A stretch of DNA of 64,000 nucleotides from Callorhinus ursinus (Eukaryota > Chordata > Mammalia > Carnivora > Otariidae), in contig NW_020313045.1 in assembly GCF_003265705.1 (NCBI RefSeq), positions 1,516,805 through 1,580,804 of the forward strand, in the 5' to 3' direction. The notes below the pieces were generated by a model. The model had not been told where the DNA came from and did not search any database. It was given only the letters and a program-made list of their open reading frames with translations. A program made the translations under genes and the position numbers. Each line of letters starts with the position of its first letter. Within the stretch, counting starts at the first letter, position 1. Of the stretch, positions 32,715 to 44,479 are shown piece after piece.

Positions 32715-33552
32715 ATATAATAATAAGAAGAAGAATAGTAATGATAATCCTGTTTGTTATACTTGTATGTAAATAATAGATAATAAATATATGTGTCATA
32801 CTAATATATAGAACATATATACTACTACTAATAGTAATAATAATAATCCCGTGCATTTATTGTTATTGTTATTTTTTATTTATTGTTATTGTTATACATT
32901 ATATATTGTTGTTATTATATATTATATAATGTTATTATATATTATGTTATTGTTATTATATACTATTATGTATGTTACTGTTATTATTACTCATGTAAAT
33001 AATATATAATAATATATATAATATATATTTTTTTATTTTTGTTACTGTTATTTTTTGTTTATTATTGTTACTCTATATTATTTACTCATGTAAATAATAT
33101 ATAATAACAGATATATGTATTATACTAATAAATAGAATATGTCTACTCATCATAATGGTGATGGTAATAATCCTGTTTATTATATTCAAACATAAATAAG
33201 ATAATAATAAATTGTGCATTATACTAATATGTAGGATATATATACTAATCATAGTAATAGTAATAATCCTGTTCATTTATTAGACTCATATGTAAATAAT
33301 ATATAATAATAAATGTATGTATTATACTAATATATAGAATACATATACTAATAATAGTAATAATCCTGTTTGTTTATTATACTCATATGTAAATAAGATA
33401 TAATACTAAATATTTGTATTACACTACTGTATAGGATATATACTACTAGAAATAGTAATAATTAACCCTATTTCTTCATACTTGTATATAAATAAGATAT
33501 AATAATAAATATATTAATTACATTAATATATAGATTGCCCATCCTAATAATA
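32715..33552. repeat. AT-rich minisatellite, about 98-bp unit, with trinucleotide expansions
   Basis: An AATCCTGTTTATTATACTC-type motif recurs at 32746, 32845, 33169, 33265, 33362 and (decayed) 33464. Each is followed by ATGTAAATAATATATAATAA, a TATACTAATATATAG motif and ACTAATAATAGTAATAAT. Spacings are 99, 324 (three units), 96, 97 and about 102. Units 2-4 have expanded into TTATTG/ATT tracts (32860-33080). The frames read here are I/Y/N-rich translations of the repeat. Confidence 0.85.
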
Positions 33553-33557
33553 ATAAT

Positions 33558-33788
33558 AATATGCAAGCATTTATTGAGCACATACCATGTCCAGGTACCC
33601 TGGTAGGTATCTAACAAGCATTATCTCATTTAATGTCCACAACAAACCCAAGGTAGGAACCACTATCATTTCCATTATACAAACAAAGAAACAGAAGGTC
33701 AGAGAAGTTAAGGAACTTGGCCAGGGTCACCCAGCTAATACATGGAGGAACAGAGATTTAAAACCAGTCTAGCAAGCATTCTACTCTA
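33558..33788 (-). mobile_element. MIR SINE, antisense
   Basis: GCATTTATTGAGCACATACC, TTATCTCATTTAATGTCCAC, AGAGAAGTTAAGGAACTTGG, CCAGGGTCACCCAGCTAATA, AAAACCAGTCTAGC. It abuts the minisatellite. Confidence 0.82.
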
Positions 33789-33881
33789 GCAAGATTTCCA
33801 CCTGTAGAGGAGCTCTTCTTTGCACAGCACTTGTGAAAACCCCCTAGTCTCCCGTTCAGCGGGAGGGAAAGGAGATTGTGT

Positions 33882-34090
33882 AGCCACAATGTGGTAGGTC
33901 AGAGGTAGAACTTTAAAAGCCAGACACCTCTGGTTAAGTTCCAACTCTGGGGCTGTCACTTAAGCTTCATGGCCTTGCATAAGTTGCTGAACTGCGCTGT
34001 CTGCCTCAGTTTCCCCAGGCACTATGGAGATGCTCACGATAATATTACTATTATGAAGAATTAATGAAGCAATGCAATGTCCAATGGGTT
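33882..34090 (+). mobile_element. MIR SINE
   Basis: CCAGACACCTCTGGTTAAGT, TCATGGCCTTGCATAAGTTG, CTGCCTCAGTTTCCCCAGG, ATAATATTACTATTATG, AATTAATGAAGC. Confidence 0.75.
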
Positions 34091-34105
34091 AGAACCCCTT
34101 GGCAC

Positions 34106-35165
34106 CAGCTATCCTTAAACTAAAATCTTACACCACATTTCCTCAGGTGGGAGATGCCTCTGGGAGCTATTTTAAAGAGGCTTATCAATTTGCATTTTTA
34201 ATTACCCTCTAACTACCTGCCTGGCCAGTCCTCTGAGGACTTGCTTGGCGACTGATGTGATACCACTTAGAAATTTCTTTGAGTTCTTCAGAAGAAAGGT
34301 TTTCTGTACAATCCAGCAGGTGGTGTTACCATTTAGAGGAATCTGAAAACCGAACTGTGCTGCTGATATGCTCATAGGGAGTTGAAAGGGGGATTATCTT
34401 TTAAGACTTGAGAATGTTGATGTTTGCAAATATTTTCTTGCTGCCTCTGCGAACACTGCAAATTGACTGCCGAGATAATGGGCAAAAGATGACGTCACAC
34501 AAAACAGCGGTCTTTTAAGTGTAAGAGCTAGAAGAGCCACTTAGAGTAATTAGGAAATCCTTAAACAAGTGTTCGCAAAGTACTGGCTAACCCGTGATGT
34601 TTGCCTTCTTTTTTTTTTTTTTTTTTTTTCCTGGCATCCAGCTCTAAAAATCTGACCTTGAATAATTATCTACCCACTGGCTTTCAGCACCAGGAGCAGA
34701 AAAGGCTCTAGGCAACCATCTGCTTGCATGTGGACAATGCCCGTGAACCTGAGCGCTGTGAGGAAGCGAGTAGCTGCTTGGAGGAAGTGCTCCCAGGCTG
34801 TGCAGAGCGGAGCTGCGGGAGGCCCCTGCTAAGTGCTCCAGGTTTTCTGTTCTCTCGCTTCCATGTCCGAAATGGCTCTCTGGCTCTTTTGAAAGTCTGG
34901 TCATTCATCTTGTTCTGTTTAAACTGGCCTGGATCCCACTAGGCATCGTGGCCACCAGTGAAGGAGAAAAGCTGACTTTCTCAAGAGGATTCTTTGGCCC
35001 ATTTCGGAAGAGGCGGTAGAATGATTGGAACTCCTGTCTTTTGGGCCCAGGTCTGCAGGGGAACGGGTGAGCAGGGGGAAGCTAAGCCTGAGGCTAATGT
35101 TCAATCTTGTAGTAGCTAGATCAATGTATGGTGTCCTATGGAAACCAATTTTCCTACTTTAAAGA
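34106..35165. other. Unassigned sequence with CRE-like and CTCF-like motifs
   Basis: No repeat recognised. AAGATGACGTCACACAAAAC near 34486 contains a full CRE/ATF palindrome (TGACGTCA). CCAGCAGGTGGTGTTA at 34313-34328 is a weak CTCF-like match. A T-run of about 20 lies at 34609-34629. Confidence 0.35.
34487..34496. promoter_or_regulatory. Full CRE palindrome TGACGTCA
   Basis: GATGACGTCACAC contains the consensus CREB/ATF site. It lies in repeat-free sequence (34.1-34.6 kb). CpG-containing CREs decay quickly when methylated, so retention is mildly suggestive; no promoter context is seen. Confidence 0.35.
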
Positions 35166-35170
35166 AGACC

Positions 35171-35212
35171 AGATAGAGATAGATAGAGATAGAAATAGAT
35201 AGATAGAAAATG
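35171..35212. repeat. (GATA)-type tetranucleotide microsatellite
   Basis: Imperfect AGATAG/AGATAGAG units. Confidence 0.85.
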
Positions 35213-35214
35213 CC

Positions 35215-35560
35215 TTTCTATTTATCAAAGCAATGCATTTCCCTCATAGAAAAGTCAGAAACTACAAAAATGTAAAATAAATCAAGGCGGGGGGGATGTC
35301 TATGATCTTACCTCCCAGTGAAAATCTTCAGTTTTTTTTTTTTTTCCTGTGCATTTTCACATAGTTGAGACGATGCCATGTGGATAATTTGGTCTTCAGC
35401 AATTTTCATAGCATTATTCCATAGGCATTTCCCCAAGCTTTGGCTAGTAGTGTCATTCTATTCCCCCACAGGGCTAGACCATCCTGTGCATAACTTCACC
35501 CCTAGCTGTGGGCATTCAGGCTGTTTTCAGTGTTTGGTTATTACAAACCCTGCCAGGTTG
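35215..35560 (+). mobile_element. Ancient interspersed repeat (family E, LINE-like, name uncertain)
   Basis: AAGTCAGAAACTACAAAAAT, ATTTTCATAGCATTATTCC, and GGGCATTCAGGCTGTTTTCA GTG recall a common mammalian repeat. Related pieces lie at 41.29, 54.80 and 59.94 kb. Confidence 0.4.
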
Positions 35561-35599
35561 ATACCTTGCCACCAACCTCTCCAGTTTTTCACCAAGTTC

Positions 35600-36925
35600 A
35601 GCCCGTGTAGCAGACCAGCAGGTGCAAGAGACTTCCCTCAGTCCCTCATTTCCACCACGACTTGAGCAGGTGAGGATTATGACTGCCTGGATTATTTTAA
35701 CTTCCAACACGGGGCTTTTCAGATGCTCGGTAGGAAAGAGGAAATAAAAGCCACATGTTGTCTTGTGACTCTGTAACCATCTCTTTGAGAGTCACTTGGT
35801 TTAAGAAAAAAGAGATTAAGTCAATGAGCCAAAGCAGAAGGTGATAGTCTGAAAACCTGATATACCAGATTTCCTAGATCTGGTTTAAAATGATTGCTTG
35901 CTGTCCCGCTGCAACTCTTCAGTAGGGAGTGGGGACGACATGTACATTATAAACAGGTCTTTTCCTTAAGTAAAAAGAAGAGTGAGCCTTCCTATCATTG
36001 TCTCTGAGCGCTCTGTGCGGGCGAATGGAGACTTCAGCGGTGCCAAGTAGATCCTTATCATCATCATAAGGATGTCGTGTTGGAGGAAATGCAGGCCCAG
36101 GTGTAGAGATGTTTGCAGGACGCTTGATGCCCAGTGCTTCGCTCATGGAGGACCAGGCAGCCTTCCCGATGGAGCAATTTGATGCATGCGGATTGCTGAG
36201 GCCCTGGAAGGTAGTAGTCCCCATGGTAGTCTCCCAGGGCTCGTTCTGTTCTGTATCAGGGTCCTTTCTTGTCCTCGATACCTATCACGGAGGGCTTCGG
36301 GAAGCTAACAGAGAGAACAATGATCTGAGGCAGAACCCCTTATCTGAGCATGCCTACAGACAAGGTTCCCCTTGTCTGTGACCCCTCAAGGGTCACTCCT
36401 TCTCTGGACTTCTCTTCCCTTCCTTCCTTTTTACTGCCTCCCCCTCTTTTCTCTCCTGCCTGAGTATTAGGCATTGGTGTTGAAGGGTTGCTATACACCT
36501 GGCCTGTGTTTCCTCCAATGTTACATTCTGTTTCCTGGCCAGAAGCAGTTTTAACTCCATGGAGGTTACTCCCTTGGCTGGAGACCTGCCTATCACAAGA
36601 GCTACTTTGGAACAGGGGTCCCCAGTCACTAATTCCCTGGGGGCAAGTCTTAATCCTCGAAAAGCAATAATGAGGTTTAATGGAGTTCAACGGAGAGGAG
36701 AGCCACCCAGTATCTTTTCAGATGCAAAACTGTGTAAATCCCGAAAGAAACCAAATGCACACAAAGATGGGGGAGATCATTTCCAAATAGATTAGAGCAG
36801 ACAGATTCAGATTTTCTGCTGTCATTTTTTTTAAATGATGTTCAAGTTTCACATGGTAATTTCTTGATACTGTGTCGTCTTCTATTTGTATTTAGTCCCC
36901 AAGCTCCTAGTAAAATGCTCTGTGC
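35600..36925. other. Unassigned sequence, about 1.3 kb
   Basis: No recognised repeats or exons. Frames of up to 116 codons at 36.3-36.7 kb lack any recognisable motif. Confidence 0.35.
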
Positions 36926-36927
36926 AG

Positions 36928-37800
36928 ATAAGTGTATTCATTCAACTGTTCTTAACTGTTTGTTGAGTTGTTCATGTGCCAAGTACTGTGTGAGGTGAAG
37001 GGGATACAAGAATGAACAGACTCAACCTTATCCTTCCTCCTTGGGAGTGCACAGTCCTAGTGGGAGACAAATGTTAGACAAATAACCACTCATGCATGAA
37101 TTATTATAGCTCTTGGTAAGTGTTCTGAAGGGAAAGTAAAGGATGTACATGGAGATTTGATTTCGATTGGAGAGGGGTGGGTTAGGGTGGTACAAGGAGG
37201 AATTCTCAGAGGAGGTTTCCTTAAGAGATGGTGTTCTAGCTGGTGCCTGAAGGATACGTATAGAACTTAACCAGAAACGGAGCATGAGAACAAGTTTTCC
37301 AGGCAAGCAAGAGCATATGCAAGGACACTTGGAAGGGAAGGCATTGACCAACGGGAGGAACTCTCCAACTGAAGTGGCAGGAGATGGCGTCACATTGATG
37401 GGCAGGAGCCAGATTAGCAAAAGTTTTGCCAGCCCACAGGACGGCATTGGCACATGATCCCGAGGACAAAGAGAAACCATTGATTCTGCTTTATTTTTAA
37501 TTTACTTTTTTTTTTTTAAAGCAGCGAAGTGACATGATCAAATTTGTATTTCAAGACCTCTTGGGTTGCATTGTGAAGAAGGGGTGAAACGTGTTGGAGA
37601 GACCAGATCAGCTGGCGTCCACATGAAAGATGGCAGTGTCTCGGATGGAGGTGCCGGAAGTGGCTAATGGAGAGGCAGGTAGTGAAGGGAGAGTTTTTCA
37701 GGAAGAATTGACAAGTCTTAGTAAGACTGGATGGAGGTGGGGGCTGGTGAGGAAGAGAAAGATATCAAGGATGAATTCTGGATATCTGCCTTCAAGCAGC
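36928..37800 (+). mobile_element. Ancient interspersed repeat family D, about 870 bp
   Basis: Landmarks: GTTCATGTGCCAAGTACTG, GGATACAAGAATGAACAG, AGTGGGAGACAAATGTTAGA, GGTGCCTGAAGGATACGT, AGGCAAGCAAGAGCATATGC AAGGACAC, GCAGCGAAGTGACATGATCA, and GATATCAAGGATGAATTCTG. This is the order seen in a common mammalian repeat whose name I cannot fix. The longest stop-free frame of the window (minus strand 37028-37480) is inside it and is not a gene. Confidence 0.6.
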
Positions 37801-39592
37801 CATTTAATACAGAAGGAAAACCCTGGAGACCAGCAAACTCAGAGGTGGAAAATAAACAAATATAAGTGAAGGAAACATCACAGTGATTACTTTAGTCTCT
37901 GACTTGCGAGGTGTTCTGGGAGAATAGGACCCCAAGTAGATGGTCAGTTCTTGCCCCCAGGAGTTTACAATGATGCTGAGCTCAGGTGTGATTACAAACA
38001 GTACTAGTTATGTGAGTATCAGCCAGATTACATCCGATTTCTTAATACATGCTATCCTTCACATCTTTCCTTGTGGGGACTCTAACTGTATTCCCTCCAA
38101 GCTTCTATGCCATTCAATAAATTTGATAATTAATATAAATCGTCTGACCACTCACAAGCCAGAATGGAGACATTTATCCACACTGTTCTCTGGGTAACCA
38201 CGGGGTATACGAGTCTTAAGAGATATTTTAACATGGTTTCTCCAGTTATTTCAATAAGTTCTTTAAAAGAGACGGGTGTATTTTTTTTTTTCCAGAAAGT
38301 AAATGATGGTATTCATGCCATTGTAAATCATGATGGATTTCCATATTCTCTACCATAAAGAACTTTTTTTTTTCTCTTAGGAAGGAAAATTAAGGTTGCT
38401 GTACCATGGGATCACTTTCATTATCTTTAGCATACAAATGATCTCTTAAAAAGATTTTCTTCCTCTACATATGTACAGTATCAATGATATAATTTACATT
38501 GCATCTTTCATATTAACACTCTGATCCATCATCGCTAACAATGCAGGGTCTTTGTGTGAGGGCCTGTCGGACAAATGTTTTACCTTGTGAGAAGAAAATT
38601 GTTAGCATTTGAATAGAGAATGGTACAGGAAGGATTAATAGCCTACTTTGATGGATTAGAATGTAGGGAAATTGCTCAATATTAATATGAAAATGTTTGT
38701 GAATTGGTTGCAAGGTGCTGTCAATGGAAAATGATTATGTCTCCGGGCCTTATCAGTTGAGACTTGACTCTTAGCAAAGTCTTTCACACAAAAGACTGAT
38801 GAGAGGTGTGGAGGATGCCGGGCTCTGGGAGCTGGGACAAAAACCCACCATTCAACCACTGGAGTCCTCCTGTCACTCTGGGTGTCCTTTCTGTGATATC
38901 GTGTGTCTTCACGTCAACATATCTGGCTATGGATTTATTACAGAAGAGAAAGGGACGTGTGTTATTTCTGTACCTTAGGCTTTCCGTCTTTGAAAACCCA
39001 ATCAGGAACAAGGCAGGGTGTCTTTGTGTAAATTATCGTCGGAGATTTTTGTCTCTGTGCAATGGTGTTCAAGTTGGTCACAGTTGTGAGGACGGTCAAC
39101 AGTTCCAAAACCATGACATGAAAGTCGTCGTTGAAGAGTGGGGTTGACAAACTCAGTCGGAGAGCAAGCCTAATTTTAGAACGATGTCTGAGAGGTTTTG
39201 GGGGTGTTAAAAAGTTACACTTGCAAAATTGCTTCCCGGTGCTTTGAACATATCTTAAGCCTCACTTAACCTTTGGAAATCGATTTCCTACTGAAAGTTT
39301 AAATTAAGAACACAGTGGAGACTCATAGAGCTTTGTTGTTTCTACAAAAGTCCTAGACAATAGCTCTGCCCTTCTGGTGGGGTACCCCCAGCGCCGGGCC
39401 ACCTCATCTCGCTGCCCCGCGGTAACGCTGACTTTCATTCTCACTGACTTGTCAGAATAGAAATGACAAGCCGAGCAGCTGGAAATGCTGTTCTTAAAAT
39501 CAAGCCACGGTCTCTTCCAAGAATGGACGGGTGCCCTCAGGAGGGTCCTTAGAGTCTATTTTTCCCATTTAAGTTTCATATTTAATGCTAGA
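37801..39592. other. Unassigned sequence, about 1.8 kb
   Basis: AT-rich and mostly single-copy-looking. Poly(T) runs lie at 38281-38291 and 38367-38375. 38.5-39.3 kb looks enhancer-like on texture only. No convincing exon. Confidence 0.3.
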
Positions 39593-39593
39593 A

Positions 39594-39797
39594 CAGGCTT
39601 TCTTGACCTTAGCACCATTAGCAAAATAATCCTTTGTTGTGGGGGCTGCCCTGTGCATGATAGATGCTTGGCAGGCTCTCTGGCCTCCACCCACTAGATG
39701 CCAGTAGCATCCCCCCAGTTGTGGCTACCAAAAATATCTCCAGACATTGCAATGTCCCCTGGGGGACAAACCTCCCTCCCAGCTAGGAACGACTGAG
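39594..39797 (-). mobile_element. hAT-type nonautonomous DNA transposon, antisense
   Basis: Antisense copy of the family at 27.48 kb: TTTGTTGTGGGGGCTGCCC, CACCCACTAGATGCCAGTAG, CAAAAATATCTCCAGACATT, CCCCTGGGGGACAAA. Confidence 0.85.
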
Positions 39798-39929
39798 CTA
39801 AAGAAATGGAAGGTAATCGTGAGTTTTGCAGGAATATTATCGTTGGAATGAAAAACGGATACAAAGTTAAATTATTTTCACCTTAAATAGTAAGATTCCA
39901 TGATGTTTACTTATATATTTTTTATAAAG

Positions 39930-40147
39930 TAATGATACTAACTACTATCTATTGAATGTTAGCCATTTCCCTGGCATCACATGCTTTGATATCATTTTAT
40001 AGTCTTCGGGAAAATCTGAAGACTTGGGTAAAATGACTCCCATTTCACGGAGGAGGAAGCTGAGGTTTGCAGATGTGAACCACTTACCCCATATCAATCT
40101 GCAAATATGACACAAACGGGACCCAAGCCTGGGTGGCTCTGACAACT
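39930..40147 (-). mobile_element. MIR SINE, antisense
   Basis: Antisense MIR: CTCCCATTTCACGGAGGAGG, AAGCTGAGGTTTGCAG, GGGACCCAAGCCTGGGTGGC. Confidence 0.7.
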
Positions 40148-41285
40148 GTACCTTTCACCACTTCTGTGCGTTCCTGGTCGTGAGGTCTTCACTACAAATA
40201 CCTGTATTGTGCCCCTGTACAATCTCCTGTGTTTGATGAATCTCAGCCTCCACCTCTAGCCCCTAAAATGAGCTCTGAGACTCTGCCTCCTTCCCAGACT
40301 GTTGGAGGGTCACTAGGCAATACAGCGGTGGGGGTGGGTTTGGGGTTGTAGATTCCAGGGTCCTGTTCAAGAGTGCAGCGTCGATGAGCTCTCCATGGTG
40401 TCTTGCGTCTTTCCTGCGGCATTAGGCAGACATCTCTGCCTCCACAAGTAGTTGCTGCATGGGTTGACTCCTGCAAGACACAGAAACCTGAAATAACGGT
40501 GCTGGGAATTATCTAGAAACCTGTGGACCCCAACTCTGCTTGTCCTTTCTTTATAGTCCCTGATAGGTGAGATGCCCTAAAATGGAGATATCATTCTATC
40601 TGGCCGGGTATCCGATGCTTTTAGTCTGGTGCTTTGGGTCACAAACCCCAGCCCCTTGCACAACGAAGTATTGAACCTTCACAAAATAAATGCACATCTG
40701 CATAGACATGCAAGCTTGCATAGATTTTCAGAGGAGCCAAAGAACCCACCAAGACCTCCTTCCCTAGATCCCAAATTAGGAATCCATTTCCAGACTACTT
40801 TTGTGTGCTCTTCAAGAATTTTGGTCTAAGTCAGCGCAGCACCATCTTTATAACAAAAGAAACCCATATTTGGACATACTGGGACCTAATTTATGGAAAT
40901 GAGCAGGTACAGTCACCAGTGAGGGTACACCAGGGAGAGCAGGTGACATCTTCCCCCGGCCTGGCAATGTGCATTTAAGAAAGCTGACAGCTTGCAAGAC
41001 CAGCCTGCAGCAGATGCGTCCCTGGCGTGCCCCTGGGATTGGCAGCTTCATTATTGCTGTTGTCAGTGTTTGTGGAGGGCCGACCCTGCATGCCAGCCAG
41101 GCCTTTCCCAGGTAGAGATGTTCGTTGTAACCTATTAATTCCCAGGCAAAGACAAAGTCAAGATAGAGAGCTGGTGGCTCTTAATCCGGCTGCTGCACTT
41201 TCTGCTTTAACTCCTTATTTGTGGTTGAAGAGTGCAGACCTCTGTCCTGACTATTGTCATCCTAGCCTGAATTCTCCCATTTCTT
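40148..41285. other. Unassigned sequence
   Basis: A G-rich patch lies near 40331 (GGTGGGGGTGGGTTTGGGG). Nothing else recognised. Confidence 0.4.
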
Positions 41286-41287
41286 TT

Positions 41288-41480
41288 TGAATTAAAAACT
41301 TTCCCCTGAAGTTATACATGTTCCTGGTTCCAAAAGAATTCAATAAGGCTCCCCCTTGTCTCCCCAGTTCCCTATTCACTCACCCCAATCCTGCTCTCTA
41401 GAAGTGACATTCAGTTCTTTCTGATGTACATTTGGAGACTCACTTCCTTGTTCCTAAATAACATGTTTGTATGGCTTTTC
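41288..41480 (+). mobile_element. Fragment of repeat family E
   Basis: GTTATACATGTTCCTGGTTC, AAAAGAATTCAATAAGGC, and TGCTCTCTAGAAGTGACATT CAG resemble the start of family E. Confidence 0.35.
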
Positions 41481-42298
41481 TTTAGTTTTAAATCTAGGTA
41501 TTGTCTGTTAACTTCCTACAGTAGAATATGAAGTGTTCTGGGTCTTAATGCATTTCCCACCACTGCCCCCAACACACATGCCTGGCAACATGCAGGCTCA
41601 CTTCCTGTAACCTTCCTCCCGGTAGAGTTATGTTGCAATTTCATTTAGTTCAATATTCAGCCTTTACCTTGTTATGTTCATATCAATATTACCCTCAGCT
41701 GAGCCATTGATTATGATTACATTTCCTTCTGGTAGAACTTTTTGTTTTCCCTGGAGTTGCTAATAGCCTTGTTTTCTAGCTACCTCTCCGTAATTCACTT
41801 GCAGGCTCTCTATCAAAACTGTGACTCTTCTCTCACCGTTTAAAAATACATCGGCTATTTGGTCAGTTTGCGGTTCTTCCAGGCGATATCCCTTTTGGAC
41901 TCTAGCACCACGCCATCCTCCTACTCAGTCTGGACTGACCGTCCTCTAGATTGACTGCTTGGTATCTTTCCACAGCATCATCCCAGGAATCCCTTTACTC
42001 TTTTGTTAGGTTGGATCTGTTTCCTGGAGCTACGTCCCTATCTTTTGGCGGGCATCATCTAGTAACTTCCGACTGTGGATTCCTGGAATATATATATTCC
42101 TTGAGTCTGAAAATGCCTTTTTCCTAATCTCACCAACAAATGTTAAGGCTGCAAGTGATTCCTTTTCAAAAGGAATAAAAATCTCTTGTAGTTTTCCCAA
42201 CTTATTGCTCCATGAGCATAACATGGAGCAACATGTTTTCAGAGTCACTGATGCTTTCAGACTTTGGGGAGTACTGTGTATACCTTTGCAATCTATCT
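41481..42298. other. Unassigned sequence, possibly old repeat
   Basis: TATCTTTTGGCGGGCATCATC and GCCTTTTTCCTAATCTCACC suggest an old LINE/LTR relic, but I cannot assign it. Confidence 0.25.
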
Positions 42299-42299
42299 C

Positions 42300-42490
42300 T
42301 CAATAACCACTCAGAATTAATAACAACCTACATTGTACAGCCCTTTAATTATTTAGCAAGCATTGTCATAGTCATATCTCATTGTGGGAGGCAAGTAGAC
42401 ATCATGAATCCTGTAGCTGAGGAAGCTGAGGCTAACTCAGGACCACACTGTTCATAAATGTCTAGGACACAGGGTTTTGACTCCTGGTGA
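42300..42490 (-). mobile_element. MIR SINE, antisense
   Basis: ATTTAGCAAGCATTGTCATA, ATATCTCATTGTGGGAGGCA, TGAGGAAGCTGAGGCTAACT, CAGGGTTTTGACTCC. Confidence 0.6.
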
Positions 42491-42956
42491 GTGCAAGATT
42501 GCTCAAGAAACCCACAAAGCATCTGATTATGGCACCAGATAAAATTTAAGTTTTGATGAGCTTAGCCAGAATTTTACGTTAAGGAATTCTTCCAAAAAGC
42601 TATTTTTATATAAGCATATATGTTTGGTGTAAGTTTTATATTTTATAGCTTTATATGTTTTTGAACTCTATATGGTAAGTCAGGGGAGCACCATAATACT
42701 TTCAAGGTTTAGGAACTCTGAAAGTCTTAATCTGGTTTGTTTTAAGTTAGGTGATTTGCTCCCCCACCACGCTACCTTGATTAAATGAAGTTAATTTCTG
42801 TAATTATGCTCCAATTCAGTCCATCCCAGGAAATTAACTTTTAGGCATTGACCAAAAATTTCTGCATCATGAATGTTCTGTTGACTAAAGAGTTTCTCTG
42901 TTGGAAAAGAACGAAAGGGTTTTATATCCGAATCACCAAGGGAGACTTTTCAGCCT

Positions 42957-42958
<2 letters not shown>
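42491..42958. other. AT-rich unassigned sequence
   Basis: No repeat or gene recognised; TTTTATATTTTATAGC-type AT-rich patches around 42600-42660. Confidence 0.35.

Positions 42959-42959
<1 letters not shown>

Positions 42960-42993
<34 letters not shown>
42960..42993. repeat. (CT)17 microsatellite
   Basis: Perfect CT dinucleotide array; homopurine on the minus strand, so it could adopt triplex DNA. Confidence 0.97.
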
Positions 42994-42998
<5 letters not shown>

Positions 42999-43424
42999 TT
43001 TCCCCTGACCCCTATTCTACTTCTTTTTACCAATTTAGGGATCCAGTGGAGGGGAGGGTGGAGAAAGAAAAAATTAAAACAATAGGATTACATTGACCTT
43101 TATCAGAGCTTATGAACTATTTCTGGTTGCCAGGCAGAGGAAATAGCAAGTACAAAGATCCTGTGGCCCTTCTGAAGCTCCCATCCCCTCAGTGCTCTGG
43201 CTTTCCCAGGTAAGCACTAGCTAGTTTTTAAAAAATAATCTGATAAAGTATTCTGGATTAATGTAGCTTAAACATAGCTTGAAAACATGTTCTAGAGACA
43301 ATACCTTAATCCAAAGAGGGAAGAGAAGTAGTAGAATTTCTGATATTGGCAGGCAGGGGACTTCTGTATTTTTCAATCTCGGTGAACAGCACACCTGGAG
43401 AAGCAACAAAATACAAAGGAAACA
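42994..43424. other. Unassigned sequence
   Basis: A short family-D-like piece (GGCAGAGGAAATAGCAAGT) lies at about 43132. Otherwise nothing recognised. Confidence 0.35.
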
Positions 43425-43550
43425 GGGCAGGGTTTGAGATCAGGACACCCAGCTGGTTACCCCTGCTCTGATCTATCATGGTCGTGTGATTAGTCACTCC
43501 TCACTCTAAATGGAGATAATACAAAACATGCCATGACTTAACCTGTATCT
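43425..43550 (+). mobile_element. Possible MIR fragment
   Basis: GGGTTTGAGATCAGGACACC, GTGTGATTAGTCACTCCTCA and TAAATGGAGATAATAC resemble a decayed MIR core. Confidence 0.35.
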
Positions 43551-43809
43551 CAAACGTAGAGGGTACGGCAAAGTGTTCTGTAATGAGATACCATAAGGAA
43601 GGAAAACCTTTGCATACCATAAACATTAAAGCCATGTTAGTTTCTTACCAAGTTAATTTCATTTCCCAATATTTCCATGTCAAGATAGGGTACTTTCACA
43701 TAATTCCCTCACAGCAGGTACACTTCTGTAACTCATATTTCCATACTTCTCAGAAATAAATTTTCTTTCCTTAAATACAGCCTGCATAAAATTAAATGTA
43801 TATAAGTGC

Positions 43810-44060
43810 AGGTATCAGTCAGGGCTTTGTGTTGCAAACATAGAAATGGACTCTATTAGCTTAAGTAAAAAAGGGGGAATTTATTCAAAGTTTATCAGAG
43901 TGCATAGAATTGATATTCAAAATAGCAACTCACAGGATCTGGCACTGTCCCGTCGGAAGGGAGCTGGAGCAGGTTCCTGGTGGCCTCCTGCTGTTCTGAG
44001 AGTTAACCCTGAGGTTTCTGGATGACTGGCGGGGGGGGGGGGGGTGGGGGGGACCTGAGC
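43810..44060 (-). mobile_element. Interspersed repeat family A, antisense, may extend to about 44.47 kb
   Basis: GGTATCAGTCAGGGCTTTGT, GTTGCAAACATAGAAATGGA and CTTAAGTAAAAAAGGGGG with AATTTATTCAAAG are the reverse complement of the 3' end seen at 3.47-3.53 kb. The body contains the G-run at 44031-44052. The far boundary is unclear. Confidence 0.5.
44031..44052 (+). repeat. G14-T-G7 homopurine run
   Basis: Fourteen G, one T, seven G: a strong G-quadruplex candidate, and also a likely site of sequencing or assembly length error. Confidence 0.9.
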
Positions 44061-44479
44061 AGTTTTCAAGGAAAAGGACTCGCTCAGCCACAGCAGTACC
44101 AGCATGCGGATTGGGGAGCTTGGGGCTGTGGGTTCCTCACTGAAGGAACCAAAGCATTTTAACATTTTAACCACTGGCATGGGTTCACTAAAGCAGACCC
44201 ACCGAACATCAGTCCTGGCTGGAGGAGAGACCAAGAGCACCAGGCTGAAGGAAGATTCAGAAACCCAGACAATGGGCAAGACATCTCCACCACCTTTTAT
44301 GAGACCTGTGGAGGCCACTGTGGCCGATTCTGAACCCTACTCCTTTGCAAGGAAATTCCTAACTGTGCCCTCCTCTTTGTGCATCCAGGACATGAAGTCC
44401 TGCATGGGGACAACAGGCTGGCCAAAGCTAGGTGTGCACCCTGCCATGGAGTAAGTAGAGGGTGGTGTAAGACCAGTGC

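Noticed and set aside
32500..33276. I/Y/N-rich frames
   Set aside because: Translations of the AT-rich minisatellite.
32715..33552. Repeat array as a CRISPR-like locus
   Set aside because: Units are about 98 bp, AT-rich and contiguous, with no unique spacers, and the genome is mammalian.
37028..37480. Longest stop-free frame in the window (150 codons, minus strand)
   Set aside because: It lies antisense within an ancient interspersed repeat, has no recognisable domain, and is not supported by splice sites or codon bias.
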